A DNA stretch of 50,232 nt from Mucilaginibacter sp. (GCA_028288085.1 JAQBOK010000007.1:1-50232); one strand, 5' to 3'; shown: positions 39,954 to 48,236, counted from the first letter of the stretch. Made by a program: numbers and translations. The notes: generated by a model from the sequence alone, not told the origin.

Positions 39954-39972
39954 TGTACGGTTATGATACAGT
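39954..39972. promoter_or_regulatory. Enhancer-like dyad, copy 1
   Basis: TGTACGGTTATGATACAGT lies in the 347-base gap between the divergent adaptor and response-regulator genes. It is identical to 19711-19729. Its place about 75 bases behind a -24-like element suits an upstream activator site of an NtrC-type regulator. The rest of the gap is AT-rich and shows no gene. Confidence 0.65.
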
Positions 39973-40181
39973 ACTTTTTACTGATATAAGCTAAAAAAGC
40001 TATTTTTCAGGCACTTGAATTTATGGTAAAAGAGTTGATAAATGGTATTTGAGTGATAGAATACGATTTACGGATCATGAGAGTTGAATTTTAGTTTAAA
40101 ATATGTAAAATTGGCCTTTAATAGCATATTTATTGCTGATGCTAATTTACAATTCCACTGGTAGTTACATACAAGAACAAA

Positions 40182-41531
40182 ATGATATTAAAAAAAGCAA
40201 CCGTTTTAATTGTTGATGACGACATTGATGTATTAACCGCAGTAAAACTGTTGCTCAAAACAGAAGCGCAGGAAGTTATTACTGAAAAAAATCCTGAAAA
40301 CCTGAATTGGCTGCTGCAACGTAACCAGGTTGATTTGGTTTTGTTGGACATGAACTTTAACAGCGCCATTAACACCGGTAACGAGGGACTTTACTGGCTG
40401 CGGAAAATAAAGGAATGGAAGCCGAATGTTTGCGTTATCATGATCACTGCTTATGGTGATATTGACCTGGCTGTGCGTTCATTAAAAGAAGGTGCTAATG
40501 ATTTTGTAGTGAAACCCTGGCACAATGAGAAACTTATCAGTACTATTAAAGAACTGCTGGATAAACAGGAAGGCACAAAACCCACAAAGGCAAATGTAAA
40601 AACGTCTGATACTTCAATATTAGGCGAATCGGAAGTGATGCAGGATATCTTCTACAAAGTGAATAAAATTGCACCTACCGATGCCAATATCCTGATTTTG
40701 GGCGAAAATGGTACGGGTAAGGATTTGATGGCCAAAGCCATTCATGAACGCTCGTTACGTGCCGATCAACCTTTTATTAAAGTTGATGTGGGCGCCTTAA
40801 CAGACACATTATTTGAAAGTGAACTTTTTGGCCATAAAAAGGGAGCCTATACAGATGCCCGTGAAGACCGTACGGGGCGTTTTGAAGAAGCCCAGGGCGG
40901 CACTTTGTTTTTAGATGAGATAGGTAATATTTCGCTGCAACAACAAGCCAAATTATTAACAGTTTTACAAAACCGGCAGGTTACCCGCCTCGGCACCAAC
41001 AAGGCGGTGGATATTGATATCAGGCTGATTTGCGCAACCAATTTGCCGCTGTATGAACTGGCAAACGAAAATCGTTTTCGCAAGGATTTGGTTTATCGTA
41101 TCAACACAGTCGAAATTAATATGCCTCCTTTGCGAAAGCGCAACGAAGATATCGTCATCCTGGCAAAGCATTTCGCCAAATTATATGCCGCCAAATATTT
41201 GAAACCAGCCGTAGACTTTGATGCAGGCGCGCTGCAAAAACTAAAGCAATATAATTTCCCCGGCAACGTGCGCGAATTGCAATACACTATTGAAAGAGCG
41301 GTAATAATGGCTGATGACCATTTACTAAAGGCTGATGACCTGATATTTTCCATATTGGAAACCCCCGCCGAAAGCGAGATTGAAGCAGATAATGTACCAT
41401 TAAGTACCCTCGAAAAAAACGCCATATTACGGGTTATCGAAAAAAACAATGGTAATATCACCAGGGCAGCAAAAGAATTAGGGTTAACCCGCACCGCATT
41501 ATACCGAAGACTAAGCAAATATGATATTTAA
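40182..41531 (+). CDS. NtrC-family sigma54-dependent response regulator
   Basis: A 449-residue protein in three parts. The receiver domain (about 5-125) has acidic DDD at 12-14 and the phosphorylation site Asp56. The AAA+ domain (about 145-380) has Walker A GENGTGKD, Walker B GGTLFLDE and the arginine-finger region. The Fis-type helix-turn-helix is at the C-terminus (NGNITRAAKELGLTRTALYRRLSKY). The sigma54-contact loop reads GAYTDA (221-226) in place of GAFTGA. It should activate sigma54 promoters from distant dyads. It overlaps the kinase gene by 11 bases and is divergent from the ABC array, its probable target. Confidence 0.95.
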   Translation: MILKKATVLIVDDDIDVLTAVKLLLKTEAQEVITEKNPENLNWLLQRNQVDLVLLDMNFNSAINTGNEGLYWLRKIKEWKPNVCVIMITAYGDIDLAVRSLKEGANDFVVKPWHNEKLISTIKELLDKQEGTKPTKANVKTSDTSILGESEVMQDIFYKVNKIAPTDANILILGENGTGKDLMAKAIHERSLRADQPFIKVDVGALTDTLFESELFGHKKGAYTDAREDRTGRFEEAQGGTLFLDEIGNISLQQQAKLLTVLQNRQVTRLGTNKAVDIDIRLICATNLPLYELANENRFRKDLVYRINTVEINMPPLRKRNEDIVILAKHFAKLYAAKYLKPAVDFDAGALQKLKQYNFPGNVRELQYTIERAVIMADDHLLKADDLIFSILETPAESEIEADNVPLSTLEKNAILRVIEKNNGNITRAAKELGLTRTALYRRLSKYDI

Positions 41532-42870
41532 ACGTTACGAGTGGCGGCTTTTGCTGCGGGTGCTGATCCTTTTTATCACCCTTGCCGCAACTTCAATAAT
41601 AGCGGTAGAGGGCGTTCCTTTATATTTGGTGATCACTTGCCCCTTGCTGGTATATGAATTGATTGAGATGATCCGTTTTCAGAAAAAGGCGCAGGACGAG
41701 GTGAGCCAGTTTGTTGAATCTATCCATTATCGCGACTTCTCTCGCCATTTTGATGTACGCAAGGCCCCAAACGAACTTAAACCACTCAGAAAAGGCTTTA
41801 ACGAGATCAATACTACTTTTAAGCTTATCAGTCGCGAACGCGAGACGCAATACCATTATCTGCAAAAAATATTGGAGCTGGTAGATACCGGCATCCTGTC
41901 TTACGAAAATGAAACCGGCGAGACCGGGTGGATAAACGAGGCCTTTAAACAACTGATCGGTATCCCCTACCTTAAAACCATTTACTCATTAGAAAAACGC
42001 GAAGAAGCATTATACAAAGAGATCATTCAAATAAAACCGGGCGAAAGCAAGGTAATATCCATTTCGCGCAATCAGCAATTGATTAAAATATTGATGACAG
42101 CCAGCGTACTTCGCAGCGATGACAAAGTGTATAAACTGGTGGCTTTTCAAAACGTAAGCGAGGCATTGGACGAAACAGAATCAAAAGCATGGCAAAAGCT
42201 ATTGAATGTAATGACACATGAGATCATGAACTCAGTAGCACCGATCTCCTCATTGGCCGATACTTTAAAAAACCGACTGCAAAGCCCTGAAATAGCCAAC
42301 AGCCCGGTAAGCAGTCAGTTGGAAGACCTGGAATTGGGTATAGATACTATCAAACGTCGTAGTGAAGGCTTGCTCAAGTTTACTGAAAGCTACCGTAACC
42401 TGAACAAGATCACTAAGCTCGACCTGAAAAAAATACTGGTGCGAGACCTGTTTGAAAACCTGAACAGCCTGATGCACCCCACCATGGAAAAGAAACACAT
42501 AGAGTTGGAAATTGTACTGCGCGACCCTGCCCTGGCTATTGAGGCCGATATTAATTTAATAGAGCAGGTAATGATCAATTTAATGGTAAATGCCATTGAG
42601 GCGGTAAAGGATAGGGAAAATCCGCGCATTTCCCTATCGGCAGAGGTGCAGGCCAATAATCGTACAGTAGTTAAAGTATCCGATAACGGCATGGGTATGC
42701 CCACAGAATTATTGGACAAAATATTTATACCGTTCTTTAGTACCCGCAAAACAGGTAGCGGTATAGGGCTAAGTTTATGCAAACAGATCATGTTGCTGCA
42801 TAAGGGCAATATACAGGTGCAATCAGCTGATGGTAAGGGCTCAGCGTTTTTGCTTCAGTTTGCGGGATAG
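41521..42870 (+). CDS. Membrane histidine kinase with minimal extracytoplasmic loop
   Basis: A 449-residue kinase. Two membrane helices (about 10-28 and 33-46) are joined by only a few residues (VEGVP), so there is no periplasmic sensor domain. A linker (50-105) and a PAS-like part (about 110-215, LELVDTGILSYENETGETGWINEAF) follow. The phospho-acceptor His233 is in MTHEIMNSVAPI, with the N-box NLMVNAIEAV, DNGMGMP and GSGIGLSL behind it. All catalytic boxes are intact. It is translationally coupled to the response regulator. The signal must come from the membrane, a partner protein or the cytoplasm. Confidence 0.93.
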   Translation: MIFKRYEWRLLLRVLILFITLAATSIIAVEGVPLYLVITCPLLVYELIEMIRFQKKAQDEVSQFVESIHYRDFSRHFDVRKAPNELKPLRKGFNEINTTFKLISRERETQYHYLQKILELVDTGILSYENETGETGWINEAFKQLIGIPYLKTIYSLEKREEALYKEIIQIKPGESKVISISRNQQLIKILMTASVLRSDDKVYKLVAFQNVSEALDETESKAWQKLLNVMTHEIMNSVAPISSLADTLKNRLQSPEIANSPVSSQLEDLELGIDTIKRRSEGLLKFTESYRNLNKITKLDLKKILVRDLFENLNSLMHPTMEKKHIELEIVLRDPALAIEADINLIEQVMINLMVNAIEAVKDRENPRISLSAEVQANNRTVVKVSDNGMGMPTELLDKIFIPFFSTRKTGSGIGLSLCKQIMLLHKGNIQVQSADGKGSAFLLQFAG

Positions 42871-42985
42871 AGTCGGTGAGTTGTTGCATGTTGCTAATGC
42901 ATTTTCCCCATTTGACATTGTTTTTAATAATTCATTACCTGTAATGTTCAACCGAACAACACATTATAATATAACAAATGTTATT

Positions 42986-43007
42986 ATTCCCCTTAACGGG
43001 AATTTTT
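42986..43007 (+). terminator. Terminator of the two-component operon
   Basis: The hairpin ATTCCC-cttaac-GGGAAT is followed by five T. It overlaps the 3' end of the convergent SRPBCC gene. Confidence 0.55.
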
Positions 43008-43445
43008 ACTGGTGTCGGGTAACCCCTTGTGTTCAGTTAACAATTTGGCCAAACTTTCTTTCACATAAAAGTTCCACCCCTTTTCACAATCGGTATAACA
43101 TTCTATTTCGGGAACTAAACCTATATGTGTCATACTAATTTGGGTTAAATTGTTTTCCGTTGAGGTCTCCCAGGCTATTTTGGTACCCTTCCACTCACTT
43201 TTGTCGTCAAGCCATGGCAAGTGACAGTCAATAACCTGCCAAACTATTTTTTTATTGGTAACCATTTCAACTATTTTGAAGGTTACAAAAGTTTCCCCAA
43301 AACGAACTGTGAATACATCATTCAGGTTTTTAGCCCTCCCTTCAAAATTTGTCGCCCACCATTCTGAAACATGACTTATACCTTCAAACGCTTCCTTAGG
43401 GCTGATGTTGGCGGTTATACAGGCATTATAATTTTGCTGATCCAT
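42993..43445 (-). CDS. SRPBCC/AHSA1-type protein
   Basis: A 150-residue protein of the START-like (SRPBCC, AHSA1) fold. The start ACITANISPKEAFEGISHVSEWW matches the opening strand-helix of that fold. The middle strands (FTVRFGETFVTFKIVEMV) and the last helix (GWNFYVKESLAKLL) complete it. Members bind hydrophobic ligands; the ligand is unknown here. Two copies of a perfect-dyad operator (43467-43482 and 43493-43508) stand just upstream, but no regulator gene is next to it. Confidence 0.8.
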   Translation of the reverse strand: MDQQNYNACITANISPKEAFEGISHVSEWWATNFEGRAKNLNDVFTVRFGETFVTFKIVEMVTNKKIVWQVIDCHLPWLDDKSEWKGTKIAWETSTENNLTQISMTHIGLVPEIECYTDCEKGWNFYVKESLAKLLTEHKGLPDTSKNSR

Positions 43446-43466
43446 CTTTATTTTATTTAATTATGC

Positions 43467-43508
43467 GAAACCATTCGGTTACAAATATATATGAAACCGT
43501 TCGGTTAC
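43467..43508. promoter_or_regulatory. Tandem TetR-like operators
   Basis: GAAACCATTCGGTTAC (43467-43482) and GAAACCGTTCGGTTAC (43493-43508) are 26 bases apart start to start. The second contains the inverted repeat AACCG-TT-CGGTT. They lie 22-63 bases before the SRPBCC start codon. The shape suits a TetR-type repressor. Confidence 0.6.
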
Positions 43509-43713
43509 GCAAATATTTAAAAAAATATTTCTTCTATATGGTCCAAACTTTTTAGCAACAACATAATACAAAATATATTAAGCATCTGCTGGTTGTAAAC
43601 GAAACTATAAATGATTGTTTTCGTTAAATGAACAGATGACCAAATGTTTACTAATATATCATAGGAAATCAATTATTATAAAGACGCCCCTTAACTTATG
43701 ATTATCCGAGAGC

Positions 43714-43902
43714 ATGAAGTCAATTGATGAATTATATAACGAATGTAAAGTCATTCAACAGGATATTAAAAGGTTGTTGCTTGACAATTTTCGATACGAT
43801 CACGGTCTGAAGGAACAGCTAAACGTTGTGACCACCGTTCACCAACTACGTGATAACCTGGCTATTAAACAAAGAGAGATCAGGGAAAGAATATCAATCT
43901 GA
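43714..43902 (+). CDS. Small hypothetical protein (62 aa)
   Basis: A mostly helical, charged 62-residue product (IDELYNECKVIQQDIKRLLLD..., NLAIKQREIRERI) that could form a coiled coil. No known family is recognised. The frame is open from an ATG with non-random amino acid use, and no larger gene overlaps it. It may be real, but proof is lacking. Confidence 0.4.
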   Translation: MKSIDELYNECKVIQQDIKRLLLDNFRYDHGLKEQLNVVTTVHQLRDNLAIKQREIRERISI

Positions 43903-44217
43903 TTGGTCTAAAAATGGCGTGACGAAAATGGGGGCTACCCGATACCAGTTAGCGCAAATGCCGGAGGTGAGCAGTGCCCCCTTATTTGAGACATCAGATG
44001 GTGGCAATGGTTATAATAAGGTGAATTGTGACTTCTGAAACCGCTTATGTTTTACTTCCATTAAATCATACAATACCTCTCATGTCGAATTTTCCAATCG
44101 GCAGTGTGTATTTTACCTTGCAAAAGCATAAATACGCTTAATTAGAAAAAGGGGTAATTTGCTATAATTGACTTCAACGGCAATATTACCCCTTTCTATT
44201 TAGGCAACAGGCAAATA
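43903..44217. other. Gene-free stretch with a terminator-like hairpin
   Basis: 315 bases without a convincing gene. AAAGGGGTAAT (44148-44158) pairs with ATTACCCCTTT (44185-44195) across a 26-base loop, just behind the 95-aa gene on the minus strand and possibly ending transcripts from both sides. Otherwise nothing is seen. Confidence 0.45.
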
Positions 44218-44505
44218 TTATTTATTCAAAGCTTCCTGCTCTTTCAGCGCGGCAATATTATTACTGTTGCTATAGCTATCGGTCTGGTTGGCAAAGTCCT
44301 CCAGGATACTGGCAATGGTATCCAAATTATCGGATACCCGCTGGTGCATGTCTGGCAGGTCTTTTTCTAATCTCTTATTGCTAAGGTCCATATTATCTAC
44401 CTCTATTTTAGCTAATTTTTGTATAATGGCCTGCTGACTATTTTTCAAGTCTTCCAGTTCATGGACAATCTTTTCCATCAACTCAAATTTCTTTAACTTA
44501 TCCAT
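44218..44505 (-). CDS. Small coiled-coil protein of unknown role (95 aa)
   Basis: A 95-residue, highly charged helical protein: MDKLKKFELMEKIVHELEDLK, then heptad-like spacing of Leu/Ile to about residue 75 (VSDNLDTIASILEDF), and a polar tail. No signal peptide, no membrane helix and no named family. Its start is 73 bases downstream of the riboflavin synthase stop on the same strand, so it may be read from the same mRNA. Confidence 0.6.
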   Translation of the reverse strand: MDKLKKFELMEKIVHELEDLKNSQQAIIQKLAKIEVDNMDLSNKRLEKDLPDMHQRVSDNLDTIASILEDFANQTDSYSNSNNIAALKEQEALNK

Positions 44506-44578
44506 ATGGTTTTATCAATTGTTATATTGATGATAACGCCATTTTGGGGAAATTGTTTAAAAATTGAGAAGAAAGTAA

Positions 44579-45163
44579 TTACCGCTGCATGAGTTTTGCC
44601 ACGTATTTTCCAATAATATCAAATTCAAGGTTAACTGTTGAGCCTTTATGCACCTGCTGCAAATTGGTATGCTCAAAGGTGTAAGGTATGATCGCTACAG
44701 AAAAGCTATTTTGTTTGGAATTAACTACCGTCAAACTAATTCCGTTCACACAAATAGAGCCTTTTTCAACAGTAACATTACCTGTTAAGGCGTCATATTC
44801 AAAAGTATATTCCCAGCTGCCGTCGGTTTCTTTAAAGTTAGTACATACGGCGGTTTGGTCTACATGGCCCTGCACAATGTGCCCGTCGAGCCTGCCGTTC
44901 ATTTGCATGCAACGCTCCAAATTCACCAGGTCGCCTGTTTTAAAATAACCAACGTTTGATTTTTGAAGGGTTTCTTCAATGGCGGTTACCGTATGCTTGC
45001 CATCTGCCAGAGCCACAACTGTAAGGCAAACCCCGTTGTGTGCCACAGACTGATCGATCTTTAATTCAGCGGCGATAGTTGATTCAACTGTAATATGCAG
45101 GTTGCCTTGCTCGTGCCGCAACTCAGTTACCTTGCCTAAAGTTTCTATTATTCCTGTAAACAT
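44579..45163 (-). CDS. ribE: Riboflavin synthase, alpha chain
   Basis: A 194-residue enzyme that dismutates two 6,7-dimethyl-8-ribityllumazine molecules to riboflavin. It has two lumazine-binding repeats: the first (1-88) opens MFTGIIETLGKV and contains VAHNGVCLTV; the second (about 90-190) contains NGRLDGHIVQGHVD and GSICVNGISLTV. The length is typical. A perfect 12-bp hairpin ends only 5 bases before the start codon. No other rib gene is in the window. Confidence 0.96.
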   Translation of the reverse strand: MFTGIIETLGKVTELRHEQGNLHITVESTIAAELKIDQSVAHNGVCLTVVALADGKHTVTAIEETLQKSNVGYFKTGDLVNLERCMQMNGRLDGHIVQGHVDQTAVCTNFKETDGSWEYTFEYDALTGNVTVEKGSICVNGISLTVVNSKQNSFSVAIIPYTFEHTNLQQVHKGSTVNLEFDIIGKYVAKLMQR

Positions 45164-45168
45164 ATACT

Positions 45169-45202
45169 GCCCCGTAATTCGCGTCTATGGGAATTACGGG
45201 GC
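45169..45202 (-). promoter_or_regulatory. Hairpin at the ribE start
   Basis: GCCCCGTAATTC (45169-45180) and GAATTACGGGGC (45191-45202) form a perfect 12-bp stem with a 10-base loop. No T-run follows in either direction that would make it a normal terminator. It could limit ribosome access to ribE or mark the end of the upstream mRNA. Confidence 0.5.
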
Positions 45203-45262
45203 AAAAATAATATAATATTTAATGAAGTTTCCTACAAGCGGGGATTTAGGAGAGACTGGTTG

Positions 45263-45760
45263 CTACTTAAAATTACTCTTCACATCCAACCTTTTATTTC
45301 TCAGGTCAACACCACCTTCAATAATTGATTTCAGGTTGGCCAGATAGAACGTCCATCCTATCTGGCATTGTACATAAAGGTTTTTCGAAGGATCGCTTTC
45401 TTCGGGAATATTTTCTTGCGTCAGTTCAACTATGGCTAACCCGTTTTTGGTTGTAATATACACACTAACAATGCTGCCACCAGAAAAAGTGAATTTTAAA
45501 AAATCAATACTGTTAACTTCCAGTACCTCACCTTTCTCTACGGCACTATCATCAAATCCGTGCCAGTACCACTCATAAGTGTCTTCTTTCAATATAAACT
45601 CATGCGGCTCCCTTAAACGCCCCGCTATTGTATAAAATTCAGCCCTACGCAAAAACCAGCTTTCAAGTCCGGCAGGGGTTGTCCATGCTTCATATACGCT
45701 CCTGGCATCGGTATCAAAATCCGCGGTAACGGTAAAAGTTGTCCATTTATTTTCGGCCAT
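45263..45760 (-). CDS. SRPBCC/AHSA1-type protein
   Basis: A START-like (AHSA1) protein of 165 residues from the chosen start MAENKWTTFTV. An upstream ATG at 45796 would add 12 residues that do not look like the family and would bring the two divergent genes closer still. Visible marks are the first strand TTFTVTADFDTDARSVYEAWTTPAGLESWF, the central EGEVLEVN-like region (EKGEVLEVNSIDFLKFTF) and the last helix GWTFYLANLKSIIEGG. The ligand is unknown. It is divergent from the Nudix gene. Confidence 0.78.
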   Translation of the reverse strand: MAENKWTTFTVTADFDTDARSVYEAWTTPAGLESWFLRRAEFYTIAGRLREPHEFILKEDTYEWYWHGFDDSAVEKGEVLEVNSIDFLKFTFSGGSIVSVYITTKNGLAIVELTQENIPEESDPSKNLYVQCQIGWTFYLANLKSIIEGGVDLRNKRLDVKSNFK

Positions 45761-45852
45761 ATCGGTTTCGGTTTGTTCTGTATAGTAACCTAACAAAAAT
45801 AATGATTAAAGTTTCGGCTTTTGTTAACTTGCCTTTAAATCTATCTATAAAA

Positions 45853-46317
45853 ATGGCTAAGCAAAGCGCTGGAATATTATTATACCGTACAACTGATCAC
45901 CTCTTACAAGTATTCCTGGTACATTCCGGAGGACCATTTTTTGTTAACAAAGACGACGGAAGCTGGTCTATACCAAAAGGTGAATTTTTGGATGATGAAG
46001 TTCCCCTTGATGCTGCAAAACGCGAATTTTTTGAAGAAACAGGTCAGGCAGTTAACGGAGTTTTTATCCCATTGACACCAATTCATCAAAAAGCAGGTAA
46101 AAAAGTGTTTGCATGGGCTATAGAAGGCGATATCAATGCCGCGGCCATCTTCAGCAATACTTTTGAACTGGAATGGCCACCCAAATCAGGTAAGATCAAC
46201 ACTTTTCCCGAAGTTGATAAAGCCGGCTGGTTTTCAATTGAAGAAGCAAAGATCAAAATAAATCATGCACAGGTTGGTTTAATTGAAGAGTTGATTTCTC
46301 TCTATCGTGCCGATTAG
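45853..46317 (+). CDS. Nudix hydrolase, predicted NTP pyrophosphohydrolase
   Basis: A 154-residue Nudix protein. The start MAKQSAGILLYR is chosen over ATGs further upstream because it begins directly with the first strand of the fold. The Nudix box is complete: GEFLDDE, seven residues, then REFFEETG, so it should be catalytic, unlike the regulator at 3402-4112. The text (GGPFFVNKDDGSWSIPKGE, then EWPPKSGK) matches the group annotated as NTP or dinucleoside-polyphosphate pyrophosphohydrolases. The true substrate is unknown. Confidence 0.85.
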   Translation: MAKQSAGILLYRTTDHLLQVFLVHSGGPFFVNKDDGSWSIPKGEFLDDEVPLDAAKREFFEETGQAVNGVFIPLTPIHQKAGKKVFAWAIEGDINAAAIFSNTFELEWPPKSGKINTFPEVDKAGWFSIEEAKIKINHAQVGLIEELISLYRAD

Positions 46318-46400
46318 GATCCTTTTGGCAAGAAATGTATGTAAGCGAAGCACTTTCTTTTTTCGTAGAGTACAGGCCTCCAACCATATGGAAACTACCC

Positions 46401-47885
46401 TTAAATATCCCGCCTGTTTTTCTCCCAATTTGACGTTTCATTATTAACAGCAACATTAGAAGTGCTCATATCTTTATCTCCCAACAACCTTTCCATAACT
46501 ATTGCCGCAATTAGCGATTCATCTTCATTACTGCTTTGCAACACTTGGGGTGTAAAGTATTTTTTTACAAAATGAGTATCAAAATTACCTGATGTAAATG
46601 CCTCGTGCTGCATCACAAAACGGCCGAAACCCAGTGTAGTGGTAATGCCGGTAATATGATATTCGTCAATGGCACGTACCATTCGCTCAATGGCTTCAGT
46701 CCTGTCCTTACCATAAGTGATCAGTTTTGCTATCATAGGGTCATAATAGATCGGTATTTCCATACCCTGCTCAAAGCCATCATCCACCCGCACACCAGGA
46801 CCTTTGGGGGTTACATAGGTTTGCAGTGTACCAATATCTGGTAAAAAGTTATTGGCCGGGTCTTCTGCATATACACGCAGTTCAATAGCATGTCCGTTTA
46901 TTTTAAGGTCTTCCTGCTTAAAGCTGATGGCCTCGCCCCTGGCAATTTTTATCTGCTCCTTTACCAGGTCTACCCCGGTAATCAGTTCTGATACAGGGTG
47001 CTCCACCTGCAGACGGGTATTCATTTCGAGAAAATAAAAGTTCAATTGTTCATCCATTATGAATTCTACAGTTCCTGCTCCTGTATAATTTACCGATCGT
47101 GCTACGTTTACAGCACATCGCCCCATTTCCTCGCGTATTTTTGGCGTGAGTACCGAAGAAGGCGCTTCTTCAACTACTTTCTGGTGACGGCGCTGCACCG
47201 AGCAGTCGCGCTCAAACAGGTGCACTATATTTCCATGCGTATCACCAAGTACCTGTATCTCTATATGCCGTGGAGACGAAACATAGCGTTCAATAAAAAC
47301 AGCCCCATCGCCAAATGCCGACGTAGCTTCTGATACCGCCAGATGCATTTGTTCTTCAAAATCATCCACGCCTTCTACAATGCGCATTCCCTTACCGCCA
47401 CCACCCGCGGCAGCTTTTATCAAGATAGGAAAACCTACCTCAACGGCACGCTTTTTGGCTTCGTCTATATTCGATATAGCTTCTTCCGTTCCCGGCACCA
47501 TCGGTATATTGTATTTTAAGGCTGCGGCTTTGGCTGATAGCTTGTTACCCATCACCTCCATCGCCTCTGGTGAGGGGCCTATCAGTATCAAACCAGCATC
47601 TCTTACTTGTCTGGCAAAAGCGGCATTTTCTGACAGGAAACCATACCCGGGATGTATTCCCTGCGCCCCTGTTTTACGACAGGCATCAATGATCTTATCC
47701 CCTACAAGATATGACTGACTGGAGGGTGCTTCGCCAATAAAAACTGCTTCATCAGCATAGCGTACATGTAGTGCATTGCGGTCAGCGGCAGAGTAAACAG
47801 CCACCGTTTTAATACCCATTTCGCGCGCCGAACGCATTATTCTTAAAGCGATCTCGCCACGATTGGCGATAAGGATTTTCTGCAT
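46401..47885 (-). CDS. accC: Biotin carboxylase subunit of an acyl-CoA carboxylase
   Basis: A 494-residue ATP-grasp enzyme that carboxylates biotin on a separate carrier protein. It starts MQKILIANRGEIALRI, has the glycine-rich loop AAAGGGGKGM (about 160), the FERDCSVQRRHQKVVEEAPS segment and the active-site EMNTRLQVEHPVSE. It ends about 40 residues beyond the usual AccC length with a polar tail (NNETSNWEKNRRDI). No biotin carrier or carboxyltransferase gene is beside it. It may serve acetyl-CoA or propionyl-CoA carboxylase; the sequence alone does not decide. Confidence 0.93.
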   Translation of the reverse strand: MQKILIANRGEIALRIMRSAREMGIKTVAVYSAADRNALHVRYADEAVFIGEAPSSQSYLVGDKIIDACRKTGAQGIHPGYGFLSENAAFARQVRDAGLILIGPSPEAMEVMGNKLSAKAAALKYNIPMVPGTEEAISNIDEAKKRAVEVGFPILIKAAAGGGGKGMRIVEGVDDFEEQMHLAVSEATSAFGDGAVFIERYVSSPRHIEIQVLGDTHGNIVHLFERDCSVQRRHQKVVEEAPSSVLTPKIREEMGRCAVNVARSVNYTGAGTVEFIMDEQLNFYFLEMNTRLQVEHPVSELITGVDLVKEQIKIARGEAISFKQEDLKINGHAIELRVYAEDPANNFLPDIGTLQTYVTPKGPGVRVDDGFEQGMEIPIYYDPMIAKLITYGKDRTEAIERMVRAIDEYHITGITTTLGFGRFVMQHEAFTSGNFDTHFVKKYFTPQVLQSSNEDESLIAAIVMERLLGDKDMSTSNVAVNNETSNWEKNRRDI

Positions 47886-48236
47886 ATCAACAAATGTATA
47901 AGATTTGTTGATTTTTTAAAGCAATGGCATCCCTTATCCAGAGCAAACGCATTAAAATAAAACACAAGACTTTGCTTCTTGACAGAACCCCGAATTGTAA
48001 TTTTCTTAGTTCCATCAGAACTTTTGGTGGGTAGAAACAGCCAAAAGAAATAAGAGGCGTTCCTATAGGAACGCTTGATGAATTTTAAACAAACATTCTA
48101 CCAATCAAATGTGCCAGACGGGACATCAGGAAAAGAAAAAACCAGCTTTTTAAATTTTAATGGTTTACACCGATCCCTTATTTAAAAGATCGGTATAAAG
48201 CATTCAATTGGGATAAGCGAGACAAATGGGCTTAAT
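47886..48236. repeat. Gene-free stretch holding a cluster of palindromes
   Basis: 351 bases with at least five hairpins: AGTTC/GAACT (about 48009-48023), CTTTTGG/CCAAAAG (48021-48047), the perfect palindrome GCGTTCCTATAGGAACGC (48057-48074), ATGTGCC/GGGACAT (48109-48126, one mismatch) and ACCGATC/GATCGGT (48169-48194). It looks like a composite dispersed repeat. The last hairpin may also end the YdcF-type gene. Confidence 0.6.

Noticed and set aside
42390..42809. Long open frames opposite the kinase, regulator and permease genes (for example 42390-42809 and 41093-41518 on the minus strand)
   Set aside because: They run antisense to genes with clear domains, have odd composition (Ser/Phe/Leu-rich) and match no family; they are by-products of codon use.
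45164..45262. FMN riboswitch before ribE
   Set aside because: The gap is too short and lacks the conserved multi-helix junction.
45761..45796. Longer start for the SRPBCC gene at 45796
   Set aside because: The extra 12 residues (MLGYYTEQTETD) do not fit the fold's first strand; the Met at 45760 does.
45739..45852. Longer start for the Nudix gene
   Set aside because: The added residues are hydrophobic and irregular, and overlap the divergent gene; MAKQSAGILLYR starts exactly at the fold.
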